The position numbers and the translations under genes were made by a program. Positions 1 to 50,788 of a stretch of DNA of 64,000 nucleotides are shown here, one piece after another. The DNA comes from Eublepharis macularius. Taxonomy: Eukaryota > Chordata > Lepidosauria > Squamata > Eublepharidae. The DNA is taken from positions 96,705,689 through 96,769,688 of the forward strand of contig NC_072793.1 in assembly GCF_028583425.1 (NCBI RefSeq). The letters are read 5' to 3'. The first letter of the stretch is position 1, and the number at the start of each line of letters is the position of its first letter. A model generated the notes under the pieces. That model had not been told where the DNA came from. It searched no databases and was given only the letters and a program-made list of their open reading frames with translations.

Positions 1-2630
1 GAAAGTTGAGAACCTTTATAGAACAAAGGATGATCTCTGCCCATTCCTGTCTGTACATCTTCCTCCTTCTTCACTCGTCACCAAGGAGATGCAAGCCAAG
101 CCTACGCAAGTGTCTCTATCTGTCCCCTCTGATAAGGAGAGTAGGAGAATAGATGCGATGGGATGGAAGATGTACACCTCTGTTGCTTTCGGCATTAAAA
201 TTGCCAATTATGCGGCTATGATGGCAGCTTACCAGCTGCTTCTTTGGAATAAAGTGGCTACCTTCGTACCTCAGTTGCCTAAGGACCAGAGAGTCTTTCT
301 CAGAGTCATTCAGGAGGAGGCAGTCCGATTATCCTGCCATCAAATTAATGTGGGACGAAACATGGCAGATACCTCCGCCAGGTCTTTGCTTTCAGCTGTC
401 ATGCTTCGTAGATTCACATGGCTGAGAAGTTCAGCATTACCGACAGAGACCAAAAATAAGGTTGAGGATCTCCCTTTTGAAGGACAGTCCTTATTTTTGG
501 AAAAGACGGATGAATACTTATCCAAGAAACGAAAGGATAGACTTACAGCACATTTGTATGGAGTTCTTCCTCAACAACATGCTTCCAGCAGATCTCAGTA
601 TAGATTCTTCATGAGAAGTCGCCAGAATCACTTCCACCCGTACCAGTGGTATGCCTACCAATCCCAACGACCCTACCAGAGCCAACAGTCGTCCATTTCT
701 AGAAGGAAACAAGGCCATAAGAACAAACAGGGAGCTCATCAACAGCAGGCTAAAGAGCATACCCACTCCCATAAGCAATTCTGACAATTACAGGGCCCTG
801 ACCCGATGTTTGGGGTCAGTCTGAGTTCTTATTTTTCTGAGTGCTGTAATGTCACCTCTGATGTTTGAGTTTTGCAGATAGTTCAAATTGGTTATAAAGT
901 TGAATTTTTACAGTTACCTTGTCTGCGACTCCCTACTTTCTATGTTCAAGGATCCCAACCCGGGATATTGGCTGAACTGTCGGCTCTTCTGGAAAAAGGG
1001 GCTATTGAGGAGATTACAGATAGTTCCTCACTTTGGGGATTTTACTCCAATTTGTTTGTTGTTGAGAAAAAGGATGGGGGTCTCTGACCTATCCTGGATC
1101 TCCATGAGTTGAATAAATTTGTCCGAGTTCGCAAGTTTCAAATGACCACCTTACAGGCAGACCTAGCCCTGATTCCTTCTCAGTCCTGGTTCGTGGTCAT
1201 AGACCTGAAGGACGCTTATTTTCACATTCGATTTTTCAGGAGCACAAGAAATTCTTACATTTTACTTATGGGACTCCTATTTTCCAGTATAGGGTTCTCC
1301 CCTTTGGGTTATCTACCACTCTGCGAGTTTTTACAAAATGCATGGCAGTAGTCATAGCCTATCGGAGAATCCAAGGGTGTCGTATCTTCCCCTATTTAGA
1401 TGACTGGCTGCTTGTTGGACATTCAGCTGATGATGTCAACAAGCAGGTTTCCACTACATTATCCACCTGCCTAAAATTAGGCCTGTTTGTCACTCAAAAG
1501 AAATCCAAGCTTACCCCTTCTAGAGTTATTCAGTTCATAGGAGCTGTTGTTGATGGTACCCGGGACACAGGGTTCTTGCCTTCAGAGAGGGCCCTGAAGA
1601 TTGATTAAAAAATTCAAGAGGTGCAGGTTCCAGCCTGCCCGGCTCATTCAAACCTTGTTAGGATATATGGCCTCTACCACTGCAGTGGTGCCTTTGGCAA
1701 GGTTGCATATGCGCCCCTTGCAGCTTTGGTTTACCTCAGTGTTCTTCGCTGAGTGAGATTCTCAGGACAAGATGTTTAGTATTCCCCGGAAGGTCCATAC
1801 TTCCCTAGACTGGTGGGTGGACGGTTCTAACCTCTATAAGGGTATTCAGTTTGGTTACAGGCAATTGGATCTTTCTGTAACTACAGACGTGTCCAACTTA
1901 GGTTGGGGTGCCCACTGTGAGGGGTCCTATGTGTACAGCATGTGGGATGATTCTGAACGTCATGAGCATATCAACTTGCTGGAACTGAGGGCAGTGTTAT
2001 ATGCGTTGATTTCATTTACAGATACTGTAAGGAACAAGACCGTCCAGATACTTATGGACAATACAACCGCTGTGTTTTATATAAACAAACAGAGGGGCAC
2101 GGCGTGAAAATCTGGAATTGGGCCACAGATCAGTCAGTGTGGCTGCAAGCGGTTCATACTCATGGCAAAGACAACACAGTAGTGGATCATCTGAGCAGGT
2201 TACAAGGGGACAATCATGAATGGTTCCTGCAGGACTCTTACCTACACCCTGTTTTTACCAAGTGGGGTTTTCCCGACGTAGACCTGTTTGGCTCTGAGGA
2301 AAACTGCAAGACTTCCCGTTACTGTTCCAGAGGCGACGTGGGCTGCAAGTCACTTGGGGACATATTTCAAGTCAGGTGGTCCAATCACCTCTTCTACATG
2401 TTCCCTCCGTTCCCTCTTCTTGCCAGGGTGCTCAGCAAAATCCAGGTGGACGGGACGTCTGTCATCCTGATAGCTCCGTACTGGCCGCGGCAGCCTTGGT
2501 TCCACACTCTCCTGACGTTATAAACTTAAGTGTACCGTTTTCCAATGAATCCGGATCTGTTGGCTTGGATAGGGGTGTTACATCACAGAGTAGCAAACTC
2601 AAACTGACAGCCTGGCTGATCCAATCATAT
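1..2630 (+). mobile_element. DIRS-type tyrosine-recombinase retrotransposon, left part (gag-like, RT, RNase H), decayed
   Basis: Runs in from the left edge. 89-784 encodes the end of the gag-like ORF1 (Lys/Arg/Gln-rich tail). 872-1608 is the reverse transcriptase in several frames, with VVIDLKDAYFHI and the PYLDDWLLVG box, whose YLDDW form is typical of DIRS. 1772-2107 is RNase H (TTDVSNLGWGAH, INLLELRAV). 2104-2523 covers VVDHLSRL, a WGFPDVDLFG box and IAPYWPRQPWF. The order and motifs are those of DIRS1-like elements. Stops near 1087, 1608 and 2107 and frame changes make it a pseudogene. It stops near 2625 at a KLKLTAWLI motif, where a PLE begins, and its 3' end resumes near 4919. Confidence 0.85.
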
Positions 2631-4855
2631 CTGGATCAAACTCCTTATTGGAGCCGTTGGCAAAATTTTTGGACATATCCCTACAACCCTTTGTGAAGAA
2701 TATGCAGTCTTACATTCGTGACTCTAGGGCTCTAATTAATATCTTAGAAGGCTTAGTATTGCTGGCTGAAGCCACCTTTATTACACTAGATGTGGTATCC
2801 CTATACACCAATATTTTGCATGAAGAAGCCTTAGAGACAGCTGAGCACTTCTTGAATTTAAGATCCCCTCAGGTACCTCCTACGGAATTTCTACTGTCAC
2901 TATTGGAAATAGTCCTTGAAAAAAACTATTTTAGATTCCAGGACAGATTTTTCTTCCAAGTTTGGGGAGTGGCTATGGGCAGCTTTGTTGCACCAAGCAT
3001 TGCAAATTTGTATATGGATTTACTCGAGAGATTGTGAACGCAGTGCTTCATTGGTGATGTACTCCTTATAGTTTCAAATAAGAAGCATAGCAATAGATCT
3101 ATGCCACTGGATGAATACAATAAAACCGAATATCCAGTTTACTTGGTCCATAGATGAGGGTCAAATTAATTATCTGGACGTAACGATCTATTGGACAGCA
3201 GATGACACTGTAGGTTTTAGACCTTATCATAAAGAAATAGACTGCAATGCTTATTTGCACTTTAAGTCCTTTCACCCCATCCACTTACAACGTAATTTGC
3301 CTTACAGCCAGTTTTTGAGGCTGAAACAAAACTCAACTCAATTACAGGACTTTGTGGTGAACAGTAGGAGGCTAGAGGAAGATTTTGTGAACAAGGGTTA
3401 TCTCCGCATAGTCGTCAGGGACTGCAAATTACGAGCAGAGACAAGGGATAGACGGGACATCCTAACAGATAAACAATATGTGAAGGAAAATAGATTGACA
3501 TTTATTTTGGACTATTCTCCATTAGTTAATCCCATTAGGAAAATAATACTGAAGTACTGGCCCCTGATTGAGGAAATACCAGGTTGCCAGAACCCACCAC
3601 ATGTAGCACTACGCAGAACCAGGAGCATACGGGATCAGCTGATACAATCTGATTTGCACAAAGAGGTCCCAACTAAAGATCTCCCTAAGGGACATCATAA
3701 TTGTGCAAATTGTACCACCTGCAATCTAATTATGTCTAAGGCTCAAGTACAAAGCCTGGGGCTTCCTATGTTGGATTTCACCAATTGTAACACTAGGAAT
3801 GTGGTGTATCTAATCCAATGCCCTTGCAATAAATTTTATATTGGCAACACGAGACCAATTAAAATACGGATACAAGAACATCTTTCGAGAATCCATTGTG
3901 GGGTTGTGGATGCTCCCCTAGTTGAGCATTTCTTACAAGCTGGACATGGTAATAGAAACCTATGTTATACGATTATTTTTGTCAGTAGACAGAAGGAGCC
4001 AGACTTTATACAGAGGGAATTAAATCAAAAGGAGACGTGGTGGATTTTCAAACTTAACACAGTTAGCTCTATGGGGCTGAACATAAATATAGATTTCTCT
4101 TCATATTTGTGAGGGTGTTTTTTTCTGATGATACTAGCACTTTAAGAGATCAAGCTGACTGACCCTTTATAATTGAGATAGCTATTGCATAAGATGCATG
4201 CTAAGAATGGAGGACGGTTGCTCTGAAATTAACGCACTTGTGACTATAACTATAGCTGTGAGTATTAACAATGGGGATTTGCCATTCATTTGTTTGATGT
4301 TTTGCATGTATATTTATTGTTGGATATTTAATAATTCTTTTAGGATCAAGCGCAATCATAACTGCCTGGATGAAGGAAATTATTTGAAACGGGCCGATTT
4401 GCTGGCTTCCTGTTGCAGTTATCATCTAGATACTTCAAGATATATTGCAACCATCAAATATTATCTTTATTGTATATGCCTTTTGAATTTTGTGATATGA
4501 ATTTTCTGCACCGTCATTAATGGTCTATTTTGTATGGATGTAGTACTAATAATTTTGGGGCTAATTATTATATTTATTATATTAATGATAGGCACTGGCA
4601 CTTTGTATGGACATAGGAGTACTGTACATGTTTACATTGCACTTGACACTTTTACTACAGTTGGTTGAAATGAAAATGTCTCTTTACAAGTTGCTTTGCC
4701 TTATATGCAGTTAAGCCTATATAGATGTACTACTGATACACAGCTACTCTCATAATTATTGTTCAAATATATTGATTGATTTACTTCTATAAATATTTAC
4801 CAGTTTTTGGTAAATATTTGTGTGTTTCGTGGGTCAGAAAAAGGGTGGGAGGGCT
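2630..4855 (+). mobile_element. Penelope-like retroelement (PLE): RT plus GIY-YIG endonuclease, 5'-truncated, frameshifted
   Basis: 2648-3037 encodes PLE reverse transcriptase, with FVKNMQSYIRDSRALI, TLDVVSLYTNI and GVAMGSFVAPSIANLYM. 3111-4112 continues with LDVTIYW and ends in a GIY-YIG nuclease (VVYLIQCPCNKFYIGNT, then an Arg-containing helix KIRIQEH). In this family the nuclease makes the nick used for target-primed reverse transcription. A frame break near 3037-3110, where the catalytic YADD region would fall, inactivates it. The N-terminus is missing. 4113-4855 is AT-rich 3' sequence with a hammerhead-like fold at 4360-4420. It sits inside a DIRS element; no clean target duplication was found. 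Confidence 0.88.
4360..4420 (+). ncRNA. Degenerate hammerhead-ribozyme-like fold in the PLE 3' region
   Basis: Stem I pairs AACTGC (4360-4365) with GCAGTT (4415-4420). Between them are CTGGATGA (a one-base insertion in the CTGATGA core), a degenerate stem II, GAAA, and a stem III of ACGGG pairing with CCTGT before a T. The layout equals the intact hammerhead at 34713-34778. The core insertion should abolish cleavage. Confidence 0.6.
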
Positions 4856-4918
4856 AGCCCCCAGACATTGGCCCGTTGGGGGGTTCAGACAATTTTATTA
4901 TGTTATAAGACAGCAGAC

Positions 4919-5526
4919 TTACCTTGTCCGTTGGAGGTTCATGCTCACTCTACTAGGTCCCAGGCATCTTCAGCAGCTCTCCGCTCCAAAATATGTGCAA
5001 AGCAGCGATGTGGGCCTCAGTAGACACGTTTGTCAAGTGCTATGCCTTGGACATCCTAGACAGGAAAAAGATGGCAGTGGGTACAGTGGTCCTACAATTG
5101 TTCTTCCTGTGACAACACTTCGCTGCCTCCACCCAGGTATTTAAGCTTTGTAATCTCCCATGTGGGACTGCAAAGGAAGACCATAGATGAAAAACAGTGT
5201 TGCACTTACCTGTAAATGTTGTTCATCTAGGTCTTCCATGCAGGCACACATACCTCCCCCCCCTTTCCCTGCTAACACTCTTGGTACTTACCTTGGGGTA
5301 TGTCGGCGAAAGTGGACTAAGGATACTACGGGGGCACCCCGCCTCTTAGGGGCCATTTTTGGCGGGAAAGACGGCTGCGCATGCGCACTGGGAGGCGGGG
5401 GTGCCCCCGGTGGTTTTGAGCTTTTGAAATCTTCGAAGTTGGCAGGCCTGCGAGTGCACAGTCCCATGTATGCCTGCATAGAAGACCTAGATGAACAACA
5501 GTTACAGGTAAGTGCAACACTGTTTT
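4919..5526 (+). mobile_element. DIRS element, 3' part (recombinase C-terminus and terminal inverted-repeat unit)
   Basis: 4940-5110 reads HAHSTRSQASSAAL, then AAMWASVDTFVKCYALD, the C-terminal signature of the DIRS tyrosine recombinase. It aligns with the second DIRS copy at 61290-61480. It is followed by a terminal unit with inverted arms at 5191-5253 and 5464-5526. The catalytic middle of the recombinase is missing, lost where the PLE sits. Inner arm sequence matches the second copy. Confidence 0.8.
5191..5526. repeat. Inverted-repeat terminal unit of the DIRS element
   Basis: The left arm from 5191 (aaaacagtgttgcacttacc) is the reverse complement of the right arm ending at 5526. The arms are about 63 bp and the spacer about 210 bp. 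The right arm contains a perfect splice-donor consensus CAG|GTAAGT (5505-5513). The same design recurs at 61575-61913. Confidence 0.85.
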
Positions 5527-5539
5527 TTCTCCTGTTTAT

Positions 5540-6610
5540 GTTCTCAATTTAATTGTCCTAGGCTGCAATAAGGGTGCCTCTCCTTCCTGCCATAATGCCT
5601 CAAATGAGGTTTAACTCATAAGAATCACACTGCAAGCTGTGTCCAGTTCAAAGGATACCTTGTTGTTGACATCAAATGTAATGCAAATAGGGTCAACTTT
5701 AGGATTTTTTGTTCCAGTCAGATTGTAAATGGTATAGGCTATATCCTCAGATACACAGGATTTTCCTCTTCTACTGGATGCATCCTATGAATTAAGGATT
5801 GATGATTCACATTACTTTATGTCATAGATCTGCAAACTCTTCTAATGTGGCCAATGAGACGATAATTGTAACATTTTGCATTTTTAAATCTACAGGCTGT
5901 GGAGGCTTGGAATCCAGTACAATGATAACAACTATCCTGACCTTTCTTTCTCTTTTTGGGTTCTTTGACAACTTTTCCTTGACATAGGATCCTACTCCTC
6001 CTGATCTTGGGGTGGTGCCTGCAAGTCCTGTATATTTTTAGTCCCAGATTCCATAGCCAGGGCCAACATCAAAGCTGAATCAAAGGTCAAGGTGGATTCA
6101 TACAGTAGTCGCCTCGGGATTTTCTTTTCATTTACTCCACAGACTAACTGATTCCTTAACATCTGTGTCAGTGTAGCACCATAATTGCAGTTCTGAGAGC
6201 TTTCTCAGTTCAGCCACAAACTCCCTTATGGACTCCCCAGACTTCCTGGATCATGAAGTAAATTTAAAACTCTCCACTATCTCACTAGGAGCAGGATTAA
6301 AGTGGTTCTTCAACAAATCTACTAATTTCCCAAAAATTTTACTACTGTGTTTTTCAAGTAGTGACAGATTTCTCTTTAAACTATAAGTGGAAGGCCCCAC
6401 ACTGCTAAGCAGAATTGCTTTCTTTTTATCCTAATTTCTTACATCATTTGCAGTAAAAAAAAAATGTGTGGTAGTTTCACAGTATTCCTCCCACGTTTGT
6501 TGCCGTGGATCAAATTGTGACACAGTCTCCACAGTGATAGCGATTTTCTTCTATCTTGAGGAATTACTTACAACATCAATAAAAAATAGAGAAACGCCCA
6601 CTTCTGAGGC
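5540..6610 (-). mobile_element. Ty3/gypsy-type gag-protease remnant
   Basis: Read on the minus strand, about 6560-6030 gives gag motifs: FDPRQQTWEEYCE, then GESIREFVAELRKLSELQ, a frame change, then LRNQLVCGVNEKKIPRRLL. Near 5710-5640 a retropepsin-like stretch reads VSFELDTACSVILMS, where the usual catalytic D-T-G is D-T-A. Stops and frameshifts interrupt every frame. This resembles gypsy elements common in vertebrates. It abuts the 3' end of the DIRS element. Confidence 0.75.
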
Positions 6611-6860
6611 CATTCGTTTGCCTCAGTTTATCCTCATCACTGTATGTTTTATCTTGAACACCAGGACACACCAGTTTTATATAAAATAAACAGGTTTTTA
6701 TTCAGCTGTCACTAGCTCAGCCTGCATTCTAGTCAGCCTCTGAGCTAGGCCTCAGAAGCCACCTGTTTGTTACAGGAGCCCTGAAAGTCCAAGAACACAC
6801 AAGCAGAAAACTATCTCTTAGAGGCTGCTTGTACACATTACAACAGAGGTCAATATGAAT
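6611..6860 (-). repeat. Possible LTR of the gypsy element
   Basis: On the minus strand it holds AATAAAAACC and TTTATATAAAACTGG, compatible with LTR poly(A) and TATA signals, next to the gag start. Termini were not defined. Confidence 0.4.
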
Positions 6861-8924
6861 TGGGTCCATGGAGATGAAGAAGGATGATTGAGTTATTTCC
6901 CTCTCCTCTGTTCCCTTTCTCTAATAGGAAATGTCCTCCCATCTCATTGAAGCACTGGACATAATGTGAGTATTTTCCCCTCATGGTGTTTAAAACCATC
7001 TGGAGGGAAAGAGCATAGTGGAGAGGGGTTAGTTCCCCCTTCCCCAGTACCACAACTCTCAACCAAAGTGACTCTTGGTACATGTTTCAGCCTGCAGTAC
7101 ACATCTGGAGATCTGATTGTAGATTCTAGCATCATACGTTGTTCGTCCCGTAGTTGCACAGTAAATAGCTTATAGCTGTGGGAACAGCATCTCAGTTTCT
7201 TGCTAAGTTTATATACCAGAGATCACCAGAGAACATTAAACAACTGAAAGGTATCAGGTTGGATCCATCTAGTCATTTCCATGCATCACTGAGGATTTTT
7301 GCCAGCTCTCCCCTCATGCCTTTCTTCCAGAAGCAGCACGGGGAGCATTTAGAGCTGCAGGAGGAGGAGGGAGGCAGAGAAGATGTGCTCCATTGATCCA
7401 AGCCACAGATTGTACTTGCATTAGCCTGGAGCACAGATTCCTCATATTTATTCCAGGCAATTGTATTAGCTATTCAAAATGTATTTGAAAACATTTTTCT
7501 GTCCTGCCTTTATATCACATTACAGGGGCTAGCCACATCTCTGATATATCACTATTGCTATGCTGTAGAGGTTCAACCTCTGTAGTCCCTTCTGATTGTA
7601 TACGTTATTTTGAATGCACCAGCTGGCCAAAAAAGACAGCTCAGCTAGTGCAAACTACAGCAGTGCCATAGGATAAGCCCTCTGAACACCTCTGTGAAGT
7701 TCCTTTGTGGCAATCTGTTGATGTGCAAAGCATAGGTGGCTGCCAGGGTTTATTCTGGCTGCTGGCAAAAGAACTGTATTTTAAGTTGGGCTGTGCATTC
7801 ATTACTGTTAGATTTCTGATAGAGAGGGAAATGAAAGCCTTATGGGCTGTTGGCATTCTCCGCTGATAGTATTGTAAGTGAGAAGCAAGGAAAAAGAAAT
7901 GCAGGCAGCTTTCTTTGCCAGGCTTTCCAATTCTGAAATGGTTTGTTCCTGTTTTGGGTCTAGAATAGTCTCATACTTCCTTGGAATTTTTCTTGAGCAT
8001 GCAACCAGTCCTTTCATTGCACACTAAGACATGGCATTGAAGGAAAGGAGTGATGTTGATTTGGAGAAAGCAGTTTGGCGTGAGAGCATCAGGCATGCAA
8101 GGAGGGAGAAAGCAGGAGGACTGCATCTGCTGCCATAGTTGACTATGCATGAGGCAGCTGCCATATGTTACATCATAGGGCTCGTCTAAATGGCATTGGC
8201 ATGGAGCTTCCATATGATGTGGGGATCCATGTGGTGAGTGTGAAGAAGCCATTGTATAGTCACTGCTGTTACTGATCTTCATTTGGGAACCCTTACATGT
8301 ATACTGGCCTTTGTGTGCGGCTCCTGAATCAGTGGAGCATATCTTCTGGAAGAAGTAAGTGATGAAGCTCTTCATCAGTGAAGCCCTTCAACATACACTA
8401 AGGGGTGTCCTGTTGGATTGATCTGGCCTCCTCTCTGAATACTGCTGGAGTCTAGGAGGCAAGGAAAAGAACAATGGTAGCAGGTTTCTCAGGAGCATAA
8501 CATAGGGTGCTTCTGGGGTTCTGAATTTGGAAAGGGAGAATGGTGTAGTGGGAAGAAGAAAGAATTTGGGATGAAGAGAAAAGTCATGACAGGAGCGGGA
8601 AGGCAAGAGGAAATGTGGGGGTAGTCAGGGAGCAGAAACAGTTGAAGTGGAGAGGGAGAATAGATGGCATTTACTAGGGAATCCTTGTGGCTATATCTGC
8701 TATGTCTAGATATTTGAAAGGTTGGATTTTTCCCTCTTCAGATTTAAGACTGTAAATGTACAGCAATTACCTTGACTGCTCTGAACTGAGGTGGGTCTCT
8801 TCTGAAAAGATATTTGTGTCTGGGTTTGATTTAATAGTTATTGGCAAGGGATTTGGTTGGTTGCCTCCTTTTCCACTCCAACATCAGCTATTGTGGGGCA
8901 AGAAATACTTCTGTTGGCTTGCAG
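6861..8924. other. Unassigned non-coding DNA upstream of SEMA3B
   Basis: Open frames here are short and resemble nothing I know. No repeat family was recognised. Confidence 0.4.
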
Positions 8925-8996
8925 GGCAATCTTAAGCAGAGTTACGCCCTTCTAAGGCAAGGGTGTAACTCTGTTTAGGATTGCACTGTTAAGATG
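8925..8996. repeat. Short imperfect palindromic repeat (MITE-like)
   Basis: cagagttacgcccttcta and ggtgtaactctg face each other between gcaatcttaa and ttaggattgca. A related layout is at 49068-49125. Confidence 0.45.
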
Positions 8997-9579
8997 CTTA
9001 CTTTAAGCTGCTACAAGGAGCAACTTTTGTTTCCCTAAAAATTCTTACACAGAATTATCCTCAGTGGGACAGAATCTCATTTGTACCTGTGTGTTATAAA
9101 TTGCAGAGAGATGAGAGCTAATTTTCATTAAGAAAAAAAACATAGTGGTTCTTGGCTTCATCTTATCTGAAGCCTTGGACAGCATGGTTCTTTGTGACAC
9201 CGTTAGCACATCTGCCCTGTGATTTGATTCCAATCCTTTCCCCACCATGTTTTGGAAATGCTGAATGGAACATTTCTTTGCCATTCCTGCTTTGTTACCA
9301 TTACCACTCCACTGCTGTTTGGATGTACAATGGTTTCCTGTCGTATTTCTGTGTAAGAGAGAACTGCGTTAGTCAATTTCCTACCTACCAATAGGGGACA
9401 TCTGTTGTCACCAAGTCCATAGATCCAGCTTACAAAAATAGATCCCACACACAAAAATTCCAGGAAAACATGATTGGTGCTAAAATAAATAAAATCATTC
9501 CCAAGTAATTAGTCTGAAATTACTTCTTTGTGGAGTTTATCTGTTACAGTAGAACAGTGAAATAATGTTTCATGTGAAT
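8997..9579. other. Unassigned non-coding DNA
   Basis: No gene or repeat recognised. Confidence 0.4.
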
Positions 9580-9700
9580 AATTGTGTAGATCTGCAATCA
9601 AAGGGCAAGATCCAGGTTCAATAGCACCTTAAAAACCAAATAGATTTCCAGAGTATGAGCTTTCAAGAGTCAAAGCTCCCTTTTTCAGATACATTTAGAA
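9580..9700 (-). repeat. PLE-type 3' tail fragment
   Basis: On the minus strand it reads ctgaaaaagggagc, tcttgaaagctcata and ttttaaggtgctattgaac, parallel to the better preserved tail at 27535-27660. Its hammerhead-like core is eroded. Confidence 0.6.
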
Positions 9701-10495
9701 GTGAAATAATGGACATAGTTGTACCATTCAACAGAAAAAAGATACTGTGCTCTCTTGACAGAATGAAAATAGCCAGTCCACTGTTAGAGTTAACCAAAAA
9801 GAAGGTCCCTGGTGCTGAGACCTAAGTAGTATGCCATATCTCTTCCAAACAAGTCGCTAACCCACAGTCCCATGGCAGAACTCGTGCTTTCAGTCCCAGT
9901 TCTGAAGACATGTCATTGTAGCATTTTGCAGGAGCAATTGGACTGCAACAAATATGTGGTATTTCCTCCATGGTAGTTCTATGTGCTCCACTGTTCTCCA
10001 TGGTGCTCAAGTGGAGATGTGGCATCAGAAGGCAGGGAGTGTCTCTCAAAAGCTTCACCTAGAAGAGGGACCTTGATGGGGCTTTGGCCTGAGGATGGGG
10101 TGTCAGCTTGTCAGCAGCAAAATTATCTTTCAGCAGCATCTATGGAGTGCTATAGAATTCTGTGGAAGACTTTGGAAAGTAAGAGATCTTAGGGAAAATG
10201 CAGGAACATTCATTTTTACACCCCTTGATTCTCTACCTGCCTATCCCACCTACTGCAGATTTGGGACCACATCATGTAATCTGTTTTGCCTTGAGATGCG
10301 AGGAGAAGCAGAAAATGGGAGGGGAAGCCTAGAAGAGATATATGTTTGTCTAGACCAGCCTTTCTTTCCCCCTTCTAAGGCAAGTGGAGGTTTTCCCACC
10401 TGAATGCCTTCTCCTTTCTCCTCTCATTTATCATGCAAGGGGCTGTTGTAAACTGATCTTGCAAACTGTCTCACTCTTGCATCTCTACCTTTCAG
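9701..10495. other. DNA just upstream of SEMA3B exon 1
   Basis: No coding exon was recognised. An upstream non-coding exon or promoter of SEMA3B could lie here or further left; neither could be pinned down. Confidence 0.35.
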
Positions 10496-10548
10496 CGACC
10501 AGAGGTTCGGAGCCCAGCACTTGCAGGAGAAAAGAGGTAGCAGCTGCT
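10496..10548 (+). other. SEMA3B: SEMA3B 5' UTR part of exon 1, with a likely splice acceptor
   Basis: A pyrimidine-rich tract ending in CTACCTTTCAG stops at 10495, 53 nt before the start codon. It suggests the coding exon is joined to an upstream non-coding exon, as is common for semaphorins. The upstream exon and promoter were not located. Inference only. Confidence 0.5.
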
Positions 10549-50788
<40,240 letters not shown>

